Source of the DNA: Isoetes taiwanensis
Taxonomy: Eukaryota > Streptophyta > Lycopodiopsida > Isoetales > Isoetaceae
NCBI GenBank assembly: GCA_021234155.1
Contig: JAJEKV010000290.1
Span: 312,001 to 376,000, forward strand
Length of the DNA stretch: 64,000 bases
Direction: 5' to 3'
A model generated the notes under the pieces. That model was not told the DNA's origin. It searched no databases and saw only the letters and a program-made list of their open reading frames with translations. The number at the start of each line of letters is the position of its first letter. Within the stretch, counting starts at the first letter, position 1. The translations under genes were made by a program, and so were the position numbers. Shown here in pieces: positions 33,950 through 45,739 of the stretch.

Positions 33950-36600
33950 GGCACCGGACGCGGCATTCGGGTTGCAGAAAAATGGGACGCCGCCGATTTA
34001 AAGAGCTTACCAGATGCATCCGAGCAAAGACGTAAAACCAGCTTGACGGTGAACTGAAGGGTCTGGTGAGGTGGCGGCATTCTGCAAGAAGGTATCAAGG
34101 CCATGAAGAGCATCAGGAGGCCGTTGCCAACCACGCTCATTAGCAATATAGAGCCAATTCTCAGTAGTGTCCAGGGTGGCATTATCCTCCCAATTGAGGC
34201 GTCGACAACCGGGGATCCCACCGAGATCCGTCGAGAGGCGGAGTCGACCGGCGTGGCCATCCATGACCTTCGTCCAAAAGGGAAGGCGCCCGGTCGTAAG
34301 AGAGGAACCGGGGCGTGGAGGGACTCCTAAGGAAGCATATGGAGAGGGAAGCATGCCCGTGTGCGTGGGTTGGCGAGCCATGTCCCTAAATTCTCGAACA
34401 AGATTCTGATCAAGAGCATGACACCAATGGTCCCACTCTGAAGTAGAGAGTAATTGATAGACAGGAGGATTTACCCAACCCGTTGAGATGGTCTTGCTTT
34501 CGAGGGAAGGCCGTAGTTGATTGTAGCCTCCCAAGTCGATATAAATTTGGGCGAACTCAAGATCGCCGGGATGCGCCAAATTTTTGTTTACTGTTCCAAT
34601 ATTTCAGCCCGCCACGCAGGTAAGTCTTGAGCAAGTTGTGCATGTACTCTGTTCAAAAGTCCGAGATCGAAAGCGGGATCCTTGAAATATGGGTTGGTTG
34701 GTGATAACAACCAAGCAGCATTGGAGTTGCCTCGAAAAACACAATGGGCCTCATCTCGGAATTTATCATGGAGATCCGCCAGGTAGAAGTCATGAAAAAA
34801 CATAAGCCATTGGCTGAACAACACGGAAAATGACCAAGTCGGGGTCTTCAGAATTGAGCTGATCAAAGACTAAGAGTGCACAAAATAAACCCTTGTCTTC
34901 TACAGAAAGATCCGGCCAGATCCGAAGGAAATCCGCACTTTGGAGTGGCTGTTGATGAACATTGCCATTGGCCGCGTACCACTTCAAAAGGAAAAGGTGC
35001 CGTCGGGCCACCACATAGTCAAGATAGCTGGAAGGAGTAGAGAAGTCCACAGGGATGTTGGTAGCAATGTCGATATATCCCTCCTGTTTGTTTTGGGCTT
35101 CTTCAGCAGATTGAACTGCTTGCTGAAGCTGATGTTCCAGGTCACGGATCCGGTTCTCCTTTTCTAATAGAAGACGTGACTGATCACGGACCCGTTTAAT
35201 AGGAAGCGTGGCATGTGAAGAGGATTGCCTTGGAGTTTGGAGACGAAGAGTGGCAATCTCAGCGTCATCGATGACCTTCTGTTTCTGAGCCTCCGAAAGC
35301 TGATCCTGGATGGACGTTAGCTGATTGGTCAGCGTGGAAAGCTGAGCTTCGAGGGAGATGAGTCTAGCATCACGCTCGGTAAGGTCATGAACTTGAGTGC
35401 GGTAATTGTGAGAAAGCTCCGTGTACAAAGTGTCGAGCTTAGCAATGTCTTTCTCCTTGTCACCCAGGAGGGTAGCTTTTGTCTTGTTCTGCTCTAACAA
35501 GTCCTGAATTGTGGTTTGGAGCTGAGCATGTTGATCTTCAAGCAGGCTGGTCTGATCCTGAGCATTTTTGAGATCCACACGGACCTGTAATAGAGCCTCG
35601 TGTTTTTCTTGAAGTGTGGCCTCCAGATTTTGAATTTGTGCAGTGGCAGCTTGAAGGTCTCGGTGAACTGCATCCGAAGCCTCCAGGGACGCCTGAACAC
35701 CATTCATGAGAGCGTCCTGTGATGCTTGTAACTGCAGGGCGGCAGCTTGAACATCCTGCTGGAATTGGTATAGAAGCTGGCGAGGATTTGGAGGTCTTTG
35801 GCCCCGGCATTCGCTTTGTCTGAGATTGTTGGGAGACATGACGGGAAGTGGAATGCGTGGCTTCAGTGGATGAAGAGGAGACAGGGACATGTGTGGTCTG
35901 GTGTTGAACATGACCAGGGGAAGTCTGGCGTGAAGGTACAGCCTGTTGATTTTGACGTTGGGAATGCAGAGACTGCTGAGTGGAGGCATGAGAAGTGGAA
36001 GGGGTCTCAGGAACAGGAAGATAATGACGGATGAGTGCCTGAAGATGGCCACCCACTGAGGCTTCATGTCCAGAGGAGGGGGCAGACTTCACAAAAGTGT
36101 CATGTGACTTTGCAATATTGGTGAGGCGATGCTGGTTTGCTTGATAAGGAGGAGCACCGAACTGAGTGACGCCATGTCCTGTAAAGCAGCCCAAGATACA
36201 GAAGGTTTTTGCAAGGGAATACGGAATACCTCAGAAATCAAAGGCTGTGTGAGCAAAATGGTGGTGCCATCGACCACCGTAGCAAGTCCTTCCGGCTGTT
36301 GACGATGTGAGCGATAAACCGCTTCAATTGTCTCGATTTGGGGCGGGAGCTCCATTTATGAATTCAGAAAGCTTCGGGTTCCGCTACTTCCGACGGACCA
36401 ACAAGGGCCTCGCGAAAGGTGGGGTCGAGAAAGACACGGACTTCGAAAAGAGTCGCATCCCTTGGAGCGAAGCTTGAAGTGTAAGAAATTTGGGTGCGAC
36501 CATGGCGAAGATGGAGAAGGCGAGAGCAGAGAACGTAAGACGAAGGTGCGGGATAGGCGAAAAAGGTTTTAGGGCGCAAGTGTAGGAAGGGGGCATGATG
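33950..36600 (-). pseudogene. Extra ORF (post-integrase) with long coiled coil
   Basis: Between integrase and the purine tract lies about 2.6 kb of minus-strand coding sequence. An N-terminal block has FEVRVFLDPTFREALVGPSE and, one frame over, TTILLTQPLISEVFRIPL, which recalls N-terminal blocks of plant mobile-domain-type proteins. A Ser/Gln-rich linker follows, then about 230 residues of strong coiled coil (about 35780-35090; for example LRDLEHQLQQ-like heptads). The C-terminal block includes SSYLDYVVARRHLFLLKWYA, EFAQIYIDLGGYNQLRPS and WLYIANERGWQRPPDALHGL. At least three frameshifts split it. The position is where envelope-like ORFs sit in some plant elements, but no signal peptide or membrane segment is seen. 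Function is unknown. Confidence 0.7.
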
Positions 36601-37610
36601 AGGGCTTAACCGGCAACCGCTGATGATGCCAGTGGCGGCATCATGGGAAGTAGGCGATGGGGAGGCAAAATTTTGGCTAAGTCCCCAAACCAGTAAAGGA
36701 GAAGCAAGGAACGGTGGAGATGAGGCGAAGAGAATGATCGGATGTGACCGGGCTTAAAGGATGCACATTAATGTTCGACGGGCGTGAAAAGAAAGAATGT
36801 CATTTAATGCCGGCAACTTCGAAGTGGGATATCATTAAAGCGAAGGTGTCGAGGAAGGTACCATGGCTAGATATGCTACGGAGAAAAGATTCCCCATTTA
36901 GAAACACCTTGCATTGTAAAAACACGTTGGCGAAATTTCTGATTGGTCCACGCCGTCTGTGCAGGTCCTCGGTTGGCTATATAAGGCTTAACAAGCAGTG
37001 GAAGCCGAGACACCCGATGGCGCCGATATATCTGGCTATTTGGATCGCACGACAAGTGCACTATGCCGCCTAACCGCTGGAGTGGATTACATGCAAGATG
37101 GATCGCTTGGACCTCTGGCGGTGCCACAACCGTGGCATTGCCATGGAGCGGTGGTGTGCGGGATGGTGAGCATGCCGATCCCCACACCAACGGGATGGAG
37201 GTGATTTGCACCCGCACCCGGGACTCGAAAGCGTAATTACTACCACATCCTGCGTGATCACCTCTCGCCTCCAAACCCGAGTAGAGGGTTTTCTCCTTAG
37301 GACTTAGTAGATAGGGCTCTCGGCCGCTTTTGTAAATAGGGCTCTGCCCATAGCAGAAATAGATGGGCTCTGCTCACATTTTGTAAAAATTTCATCTCTA
37401 TAATATAAATATGCCGCATGTTAGTCACTATCTGTTGTGTCTGTGTCTGGAACAGCATCTGGTGGATGATTATCACTTTCTGTTGTATGAAATTGTTTGA
37501 GGCGAAAGCCATTAACGAGTGTAGGTAATGGAGTGCCATCTAATTCAGCCGACTGAAAATTTGGGTTGGACCACTTGAACAATTTGATAAGGACCAAGCC
37601 ATCTAAACTT
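36601..37610. other. Noncoding spacer between integrase and the extra ORF
   Basis: No domain is recognised. On the plus strand a TATA-like CTATATAAGG stands at 36977. The words TAGGGCTCT/GGGCTCTG recur at 37310-37375 with AGAAATAGATGGGCTCTGCT. On the minus strand TATTTATATTATAG stands at about 37395-37410. The spacer could hold a promoter for the extra ORF; this is not shown. Confidence 0.4.
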
Positions 37611-38460
37611 TAACTTGCCCGGAAAATTTTTGTAACGGGAATCATAAAGAAGAACCAAATCTCCTTCTCTGAATGTTTTTGTCTTAAGTCGTTTGTCATG
37701 CAATGATTTCTACAACTGTTGGCCATGAAGAACACAAAAGTAAGCATCACGCCGAAGTTCATCCAACTGTTCCAATTGATAAACCCTTTCCTTGAGTGCA
37801 GCAGGTGGATTATGTGCTGTAGCCAGTTGGAAATGGAGAGTTGGAAGAATGTATTCAAAAGGCATGAGAGCTTCTTGACCATAAACCAGTTTGAAAGGAG
37901 TGTGACCAGTAGCTATTTTGAAACTAGTGTTATAAGCCCAAAGAGCAGTAGGCAACTTTTCCTGCCAATCTGTGCGTGAAGCGTCACAAATTTTCTTGAG
38001 AACTGTGATGAGTGTTTTGTTGGTACTTTCAGCCAAGCCATTTCCTTGAGGATAATAGGGTGTACTCTTCCGGTGTTGGATGTGAAGATAATCCGTCAGC
38101 TCCTTAATGGTATGGTTGACAAAATGCACGCCACGATCACTAACAAGTTCCGTGGGACAACTAAAACGCGTGATGATGTGCGTGTAGAGAACCTTAGGTC
38201 AGGGCGGGCCGTGTTGTCAGGAAGTGCACAAGCTTCCGCCCATTTGGTAGCATAATCCGTGATGACCAGAATATAGCGGGCACAGGTGTGCCGCGCCGGT
38301 GGGTCCATGGGCCCCACAAAATCCACACCCCATTTGCTGAAGGGATGTGGCGTGGCGACCGGCGTCAACGGAAGAGCGTCACGGGCCGTGGGTTTTCCCA
38401 CACGGCGGCGAGGCGTCCTGCGTGCGAGCATAAGCGTGGGCATCTTTGAAGAGCGTGGGC
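37611..38460 (-). pseudogene. Integrase of the minus-strand gypsy element
   Basis: Minus-strand frames give WGVDFVGPMDPPARHTCARY (first Asp) near 38330-38270, TELVSDRGVHF (second Asp) near 38155-38120 and YYPQGNGLAESTNKTL (Glu) near 38066-38020, so all three catalytic residues are present. WAYNTSFKIATGHTPFKLVY and YGQEALMPFEY follow, typical of the end of plant Ty3/gypsy integrases. The core is split by a frameshift near 38190 and the zinc-binding Cys pair upstream is damaged. It would insert the element cDNA into host DNA. Confidence 0.85.
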
Positions 38461-40532
38461 CAGAAGTATCCTGCCAAAAGAATTTTGCGTGCCGTGGCAT
38501 CACCACTAAAATGACCACCACCAAGCCCATTGTGGGCTTGTCGAACAATATCGGGCACCTCATGAGGGAGGACACAACGACGGAGGACCATATCTTTGCC
38601 TCGTTTATACAGATGGCCTGCAACCATGGTATAGTCACGGACTTCTCTGGCGGGAGCGAAGCTTGTCTGGAGAGAGCGTCGGATCGGCGGGAGGAAGAGC
38701 ACCAGTGAGAAGATATTGCTGAAAGTTGTGAAACCAATGGGGCGTGGCCGTGACCAGGAACAACTGAGCGTCTGGAAAGGCGTCAGAAACACCCGTGGAG
38801 GGATCATCCGTGTGGATGCGTGAAAGATAATCAGGCACCACATGAGATTGCCAACCTTATGAACAATTTCGAAGGGAGCGAACTCTTGCAGAAGAAGGAC
38901 CCAGCGAGCAATGCGTCCCGTGGGCGTGGCTTTGTTGATCAAATAAAGAAGAGCTTGATGATCAACAAAGAACTTGATCTGGCTTCCCAGCAAATAATGT
39001 CGGAAACGTTGGACACAAAAGACTAAGCCCCATGCTTCCCGTTCCGTGGCAAAATAGTTGCGCTCAGCAGGATTGAGTTTCCAGCTGGCATAGCGGATTG
39101 GTTTATCCGTGGTTTCATCATAGGCCTGAGAGAGAACAACACCAATTGCAAAGGCAGAGACGTCAACATGAACATGAAAGGGCTTGTCCCATTGAGGAGG
39201 AACAAGTACCGGGGCCTGAGTAAGTAACAGCTTCAACCTCTGAAAAGCAGCTTCCGCTTGGGGATTCCAAGCCCAAGTGGATTCATCACCCGTGAGTTTA
39301 TGAATGGGGTCAGCTATAGCTGCAAGTCTAGGAATGAAGGTGGAATAGTAATTTACCTTACCCAGAAAAGAGCGTGTCTCTTTGATATTAGACGGTGCTT
39401 GAGCTTTCAGTACACAACTGATCTTAGCGGGATCTGTGGTGATGCCTTCTTTACTGACCACATGACCCAATAGAACACCTGAGGTGACACAGAAAGTGCA
39501 CTTCTCAGGATTGAGACTAATGCCAGATTCATCACATTTTTGAAAGACAAGCTCCAATTTGTCCAAGTGATCATCCATGGAGCTGTAGGCAGAAAAATCA
39601 TCTTGGAAGATCTGAAGAAAAGGTTTATCTTTCATAAAGTCTTGAAAGACGGAGAGCATGATGCGCTGAAAGGTTGAAGGAGAGTTTGACAAGCCAAAAG
39701 GGACCACCTTGTAGGAAAAAGTGCCCCACGGGGTGGTGAAGGTAGTTTTGAGTTGATCCTCTTGCTTGATAGAGATCTGATTGTACCCCGAGAATCCGTC
39801 CATGAAAGAGTACATCTCATGACCAGCAACTTCTTCAAGAACCTGGTCTGTGAAGGGAAGCGGAAAATGATCACGCTCCGTAGCTTGATTGAGTTTTCGG
39901 TAGTCCACGCAAACGCGGATCTTACCATTGTGTTTGAGAGCAATGACGATGGGGCTCACCCATTCAGAATGTTTGACCTCATAAATCAGGCCAGCCGCCA
40001 AGAGTTTGTCAAAATCAGCCTTGACGCGGTCACGGTAATTTGGGTTGAGCCTGTACTGTCGTTGCTAGATTGGTCTTGCATCTGATTTGGTAGGAATGGT
40101 GAGTTCCCCCAATTCTTTTTTGATACCTCGCAGGTCTTTGTAGCTCCAAGCAAAAATGTGTTTGAATTTCTTGAACAGCGTCACAGCGCGTGCTTTATAG
40201 GTCGGTGGAAGTTTAGCAGCTAAGCGGACTGGTTGATTGTTTCCAATGTCCACGATTTCCACTTCTGGAGTTTGAATGTGAGGAACAACCTCGGTGTCGA
40301 ACGAGCGTGATGAGCGGGGGGTGAAGCATGGCGGAGGAGCAAAGCATTTTGCGCCGTGAAGAAAAGAGGGCACGAAAGCATCATCAAGCAAGGGTTGCTT
40401 CATGACGGCATGAACATCAACTGTCTCTGAGGAAGGAAGCGGATCAGAAAAATGATCAAGACGTTGAATGCGATTGCAGGAAGCCAGGTAAGGGTCCAAG
40501 AGAGTCGCCACTACCTGGTCCGTCGGCGTCAT
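38379..40532 (-). pseudogene. Protease end, RT and RNase H of the minus-strand gypsy element
   Basis: A 540-codon open frame (40001-38379) holds the RT from the fingers (SEWVSPIVIALKHNGKIRVC, VDYRKLNQAT) to the palm FLQIFQDDFSAYSS, in which FQDD replaces the usual YxDD/FxDD. RNase H follows (FHVHVDVSAFAIGVVLSQA, YFATEREAWGLVFCVQRFRH, FFVDHQALLYL). Upstream the same frame continues to 40532 after one in-frame TAG at 40067-40065 and includes LTIPTKSDARPI just before it. At about 38790 the frame shifts, and the integrase zinc-finger His pair (AHNGLGGGHFSGDATARKIL) follows. Almost intact but not functional as it stands. Confidence 0.9.
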
Positions 40533-40996
40533 GTCACCCCGTGGATCGCGATACTGGTAAGAGGAGAGAGATAGACCACCGGAGGAGCTTGAACATGATA
40601 AATATTTTGGGCTTCTTCAGAGTCGCTGTCCGAGATGGAAGGTTCAAAGATTCTCGACAGAGATCAATTGGCGGTTCAGATCCATTGTGGCATTGAGATG
40701 GCCATCGGTGATAACAAGTTGGTCCGCGGGCCCAAGAATGAATACTCTTGGCTGGGCCGGAGAAAAGGTCATTCCAACCAGCATTTCATAGTCACCGTGA
40801 TCCTCTCCAGCTTTCCAAACACCAAATTCAAGGGGAATTTGAGATCACCAATGCTGATGTGGAGAAGAGGAGACGCCTTTGAGGGCTGCGGATATGGCCA
40901 TTAGCCAACTTTGATGTCATAAGGAGCACGGTATAATTGTTTGATGCCCAATTGCTTCCTCGAGTTTATCAAGAATGAGATTGACGACTACCGCCA
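40533..40996 (-). other. Gag-pol linker, probably degraded protease region
   Basis: No clear DSG/DTG protease site is readable on the minus strand. The stretch lies where protease is expected, between the zinc-knuckle region and the RT frame. It is likely too decayed to recognise. Confidence 0.35.
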
Positions 40997-43382
40997 TCAA
41001 TTTGGACGTGATTGATATGTTGATTGCCCACCGCGGCATGCACCGTGGGTGTTGAAGTCGCCACAGCCCAACTTTAAACGTGGGAAGAGGTAACCGATCT
41101 TTGAGAGCCCGGATAGAAGTTGCAAAATAGTGGTGGGGCTCAAAGGAATCTTGATCTTGGCAAGTTCTTCCTGAAGTTCCAAGGGAACATGTGAAAAGGG
41201 GTCCGCAGGTCCAATGGAGCCGGGACCGGGTAAAGAAGCAGAAACTTCTTTGAGAAGCTTCGACCTCGGTGGCAATATTTGGATATGGTCAGAGTGCAAT
41301 CTGGTGGATGATGACGGGGCGCCCGACGCTGCTGAGCCCGAAGTTGTGGCATGAACATTTGCCAAGGTGCGAATCTTACGCAGCGCATGAGTTTTGAATA
41401 CTTTGTCTCATTTTTAGGCATGACATGAGGCATGAGTTTGTCAAGATCGGTTAAGTGAACTTGTTTATCATCTTGATGAGGGATCGCTTCCACAAAGAAA
41501 AGCGGTGGGCGCGGTCGAGGAATGATGGTCAAAGGGCGTGAAGCCCGTGTGTGACGACGGAGACAAGACCAACCCAATTGGGACCGCTGGGATGAGGGTT
41601 GAGAGCCTGATAAATCTCCTCCTGAGCTTGTTGATCCAGAGGATTGGAAGTAGACGCAGTTTGCTGAGGTCGCTGTTGTTGAGACGGCCTAGGGGGCTTC
41701 CTCAAAACAGACGAGGGGCCCCATTTTCCATTGGCCACCCAGAGTTGGTAAGCCGTGAGGCGGTGTAAGCGGGTTGATTGGAACTGGAAGTTGAACTTGA
41801 ACTTGTGGAAGTTGAGGACACGCCGTGGTGGTGTGACCCCATTCATGACAATGATAACATTGAGCTTTTGAAGGATCAAAGGGAGGACGGTTGCCTTGTC
41901 CCCGTACGCCGCGATGGCCGTTGTTGATACCGCCCGGTTGTTGAGGTTGATATGGTGAGGCTGATATGACTCGGTTGTTGTTGAGCGTGGTCCGGACTTG
42001 AAAGACAATTTTATTACAAAAAAGGTGTAGGATGAGATCGCGTGCATTCTTCCGCGGGCATGATTGCATATATTGCATCGTTTACAATGAGGAGGTCCAT
42101 TGGAGGCATTGCATTCATTGGCGGATGACCTTGATATTTACAAATAGTACACCGGATGTGAGCTGTTGTGGATTTGCTTGCCGAGGTTGTCTGAGTTCCG
42201 AGGAACCATGACCGGGGCATGAAAGGGAGTTCCCGCAGAGCAACACCGAGAAGAAACATTGACCGAAAGTGATTGACCATTCAATGGCCTGCTCCAAAGA
42301 TTTGGGGACGCAGTATTCGGGTCATGAGTCGAATGGCAGGAGGAAGGCCCCCGCAAAACCGTGACGGAGGATCCGGGCTTTGGCGTGGGGGTACTCCGAG
42401 TTTACCTGACGAGAATGTGAAGACGGTCCAAAAATCCGAAGGCGGACTGTGGGCTCTTGTTGAAGGTCATTGAGTTGCTTTGAGGAGTGGCGATCATCGT
42501 CCGTGGTGCCGTAATGAGACAGAAAGGCAGTTTTCATTTCTGGCCAACTTTGTTTCCAGTGACTCTTATTGGCCATTAACCACTGATGAGGGGTGCCTCT
42601 GAGCGTGGTCGAAAAGATATGAAATTTGAGTTGTGGTTGCGCATGACCATTCAGAATGGCCAAGGCTTCAAATTCTTCCATATGAGCTTGAGCACTCTGA
42701 TCCAAAGGTTTGCCTTTAGTGTTGCCGAAAGTTGGATAAGTCAGCTTCAAATTAGGAGTTGGAGGGGAAGGCGGAACAGACGCATAGACTGGTGGATTCG
42801 TTGGAGGATATGTTGAAGCATAGAGAGGTGGAACAGTCTGAGACTGAGAGCAAGGGGGTGGAACGGAAAAAACATGTGGTCCCGCGAAAGCAACATCTGG
42901 TGGGGAAGGGCCTTGAGAGCCTGCCTCAGTAGGCTTAAGATCAGTGGTTTGATAAACAGGAAGAGCATGCTGAAAAGATGGAGAAGACTGAAAGTCATGA
43001 ACGTGGGTAGGGCCAAAAGATACTTGATGGTAGCCCATCCCACCTGGAGGTGAAGAAGGTTGGGACGGAAGAGGGGTGTGACCTGAAGGAATATTGATAT
43101 ATGTGCTGTCAGGAGTCTGGAAATAGTGAGGCGTGGGCTGAACAGGGGTATGTTGTGGAGATTGCGGTTGGGAACAATGACGACAACATGGCTGTGGGGA
43201 GACCCTGGTCGAGAATGAGCACGAGGGGTAGGAGGTGCCGACTGAGCGCGTGAGCGGATACGACCGCCCTCAATGTCATAAGCAGTGTCATATATATCCC
43301 GAACAGCCCGCGCCGTTGATGGCGCCCGGTCGAGCGCCGTTTGGCAAAGAAGTTCTTCAGAGTGAAACCTCGAAGCCGACAT
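40997..43382 (-). pseudogene. Gag and gag-protease region of the minus-strand gypsy element
   Basis: The first frame starts MSASRFHSEELLCQTALDRA just inside the 5' LTR. A Pro-rich N-terminal part leads into LTYPTFGNTKGKPLDQSAQA and WLMANKSHWKQSWPEMKTAF, the retrotransposon capsid block, at about 42700-42500. CYHCHEWGHTTTAC near 41860-41815 is a perfect CX2CX4HX4C zinc knuckle. Downstream, Gln-rich and less clear frames run to about 41000. Several frameshifts separate these blocks. Gag would form the particle and bind the RNA. Confidence 0.82.
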
Positions 43383-43423
43383 GATGGAAGGAAAAGAAAA
43401 TCAGACCCGGCACGCGGCGGCGG

Positions 43424-43995
43424 TGTTTGGGGTCGGGTTAGGGAACTCCTCGCAAGGCGACCCTGCGGAGGACACTTGATCTAACAGAGAATCGAGGGAG
43501 CTATGTCACGCGGGATTTGCAAGAAAAACAAGAAAAAAGAAAAGAAAACAACAAGAACAATGAGATCACAATAATAAGCTTCCTTTGATGTCAATGAAGA
43601 TACATGAGCTCTAATCGAGAGAAAACCGAATCAGGACAAGACTCAAAACGATCTAAAAACTCATGTGCTAGCTCTACTCATATATACAGTACAATGGCCT
43701 TTGGCCCAATATAGACACTCTGACTGATTTCGGTGCCGACTCCTGGAAGGAGGCCTGATTTGCAGGAATGCTGGCAGTGCCTCTTGAAAAGCCTGAAATC
43801 ACGCTGACGCCGGTGGTGACGGCGTCACTTGTCCGCCGCCTCTTGGTAGCAGACCCGGGCTTTGACTACGTGGTCTGCTGCTTGGTCTTTTGCTGGGCCT
43901 TTGACGGCTGACCCGTGCCTGATTGTAGATCCTTGGACTTGACTTGGTCCGGCGCATGCACGAATAGTCCTGTACCAGGAGGCACAGGACTAACA
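43424..43995 (-). repeat. 5' LTR of the minus-strand gypsy element
   Basis: It starts TGTTTGGGG and ends GGACTAACA on the plus strand and matches the LTR at 33086. The adjacent internal bases on the minus strand (GCCGCGTGCCGGGTCTG) may be a decayed tRNA primer site, since some plant elements have TGGCGCCG(T)TGCCGGG here. The match is imperfect and the tRNA is not assigned. Confidence 0.92.
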
Positions 43996-44120
43996 ACTTG
44001 GAAACAAAACTAGCCATGGAATATACTTGAGCTAGAGCCCAGATTTCAATTGTGCATGGAGGGGGATCAAAGTCCTCTTCTCTTGATCCAACATTGCCAC
44101 CTCTACCACTAGCAACAAAA
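43996..44120 (+). pseudogene. Coiled-coil exon, right half, after the retrotransposon
   Basis: The frame resumes after the second ACTTG as ETKLAMEYT followed by a stop. A second block in the same frame reads SLDPTLPPLPLATKLEGDIG and CPFCGWSFQWQR. This continues the host reading frame interrupted at 33085. Confidence 0.45.
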
Positions 44121-44787
44121 CTAGAAGGAGACATAGGCTGCCCTTTTTGTGGATGGTCTTTTCAGTGGCAGAGATGACCTTTGCCAGTTTTGTTAGCTAA
44201 ATGCAGTCACCAATATCATATCCCATGTTTGACCTATCGTTTGAGGTAATCATTAGATTGTTGTAGTTCAAAGTCTCTTTTCATTTCCAAAATTACACGT
44301 TTACTCATGTGCTATTGTAGGCATACAAGGAGATGTTGTTATTGCAAATGCCAACACATGATATCCTTCACGTAGTTGTGTGCTTTTGGTGGCACCGTGT
44401 TTGTACAGGAAAATGAGCAGCATGAAGTAAACTTTGAAGAAGTATCCAAGTATAGGAAGAAGAACCCAAGGGTAAAACAAACAAGTTATAGCTTTGTTAT
44501 TTTTCTTGCACTAGCTTGATGATTGTTGAATGCTTCAGTTAACTCAGAAACATTAGAAGCAGATGAGAAGAAGAAGACACCAAGTTATGACCATGTATTT
44601 GAAGGTGGAACTATTTTGATCCATGGATTAGTGTTGTCTGGCAATGATGTCTAATATTATTTATATTTCACGTAACTGTATTAGTAGAATGCTGCAATAT
44701 GAAAGAGAATAATCAACCAGATCATGACTCCTTGAATGGCGAGTAAGAATATTAGCTTATAGATTTTGTCGTCACTTTTTTTGGGCA
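44121..44787 (+). other. Probable intron and small exon remnants
   Basis: Short coding-like pieces with splice-like borders appear, such as EVNFEEVSKYRKKNPR before a GTAAAAC donor-like site (44420-44473) and LNSETLEADEKKKTPSYDHV after a TTCAG (44540-44600). They may belong to the same decayed gene as the flanking fragments. No family is recognised. Confidence 0.35.
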
Positions 44788-45739
44788 ATGAATATTGGAT
44801 GTTTTCCAGCAAGTCCAGTTACTGCTAAGTGTAACATAGTGATTGCAGAATCTGAAGATCATACAATGAGTAAAAAGGTGGGAGAAGATAGGAAGGAAAA
44901 GAACAAAGCTGATGAAATCCGCAAGCAAAAAGTATCAAGTTTGGTATTTGTGTTTGCAGGCAGTCAATTTCTGAAACTGTTTCAATAATTGAAAGTTTCC
45001 AACTGTTATGTTGATGCAAGGAAGTCTTTCTCTATAACCACTCCTTTGGCAAAGGTGCAAGTTGTTGAAGCAGAAGTGTCATCGAGTCTCTTGCCTCCAC
45101 CTGTCGTTAGAGGAGTACAAGGTCAATAGAATCTCTCATAATTACGGTGTTGTTGGTAAATTATATGATAAGAATGAGCGCATATCATTAGCCAAGGAAC
45201 TTGATGTCGTCTTGCATCAACTGAACAAGCCGATAACTATCATTTTATGGCCGGGCTTTTTAGAGTTTATATCATGGTTCATCAATAAATCCAAGATTGC
45301 AATATGGTCTAGCATGTCAGCACAAAACATGCATCTAGTTAGTAACCATGGAATATCAAAATTTGCTTCAAAGTTTCTTTTTGTATAGAGCCAAGATAAA
45401 TGCACGGATGCAGGATTCTCGATCAAGAGTAAGCCCATTCTCTTGAAGGAATTGAGGAAGGTTTACAGTCAATTCCCGAGTTTTGGGGTTGATAATACCC
45501 TGCTCATTGACGACAGCAGGTACAAGTCGCACTACAATGAGAAAAATATAATCATTTGTCCAAACACCTTCGATCCAAGTACAGTTGATGGTCAATTCTT
45601 GAATAATACATTAAAGGATTGGCTGACCAAGGCGGACAATATTCCTAGCTATGTTGAAAGTAACCCGATGTATAATGTCGACATTGAAATGTCTCAGAAA
45701 GCTTTAAAGCTGTTGGATAGATACAAGAAAAAAAGTTGA
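44788..45739 (+). pseudogene. FCP1/NLI-interacting-factor-type HAD phosphatase fragment
   Basis: The 3' part is clear: PGFLEFISWFINKSKIAIWS (45249-45310, motif II region with WSS), then across a break SQDKCTDAGFSIKSKPILLK EL (motif III Lys), NTLLIDDSRYK (45496-45530, motif IV DD), and IICPNTFDP. It ends in WLTKADNIPSYVESNPM and a stop at 45739. This is the order of the FCP1 homology domain, which dephosphorylates Ser/Thr proteins such as the RNA polymerase II tail. The motif I DxDxT nucleophile expected upstream is not visible: the frame at 45130-45240 reads VVGKLYDKNERISLAKELDV. Stops at 45128 and 45387 interrupt it. It is a relic or an inactive derivative. Confidence 0.75.

Larger units (their letters stand above)
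33086..43995 (-). mobile_element. Ty3/gypsy retrotransposon with an extra ORF, 10.9 kb
   Basis: Two direct LTRs (33086-33676 and 43424-43995) flank gag, protease/RT/RNase H, integrase and a third coiled-coil ORF, all on the minus strand. The element is flanked by the 5-base duplication ACTTG on both sides (33081-33085 and 43996-44000), so it is a complete insertion. A GGTGGGGGGAG purine tract abuts the left LTR, which is thus the 3' LTR. The integrase core (WGVDFVGP, YILVITDYATKWAEA) resembles the Athila/Tat side of plant Ty3/gypsy rather than chromoviruses, and there is no chromodomain. Frameshifts and LTR differences show it is not recent. Confidence 0.92.

Noticed and set aside
33950-36600. 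Envelope protein for the third ORF of the gypsy element
   Set aside because: The position fits, but there is no signal peptide, cleavage site or membrane segment, and the core is a soluble coiled coil.
40065-40067. Programmed stop readthrough as the normal mode of pol expression
   Set aside because: The context fits, but the copy has several other frame breaks and CAG to TAG is a common decay step. Kept only as a low-interest finding.
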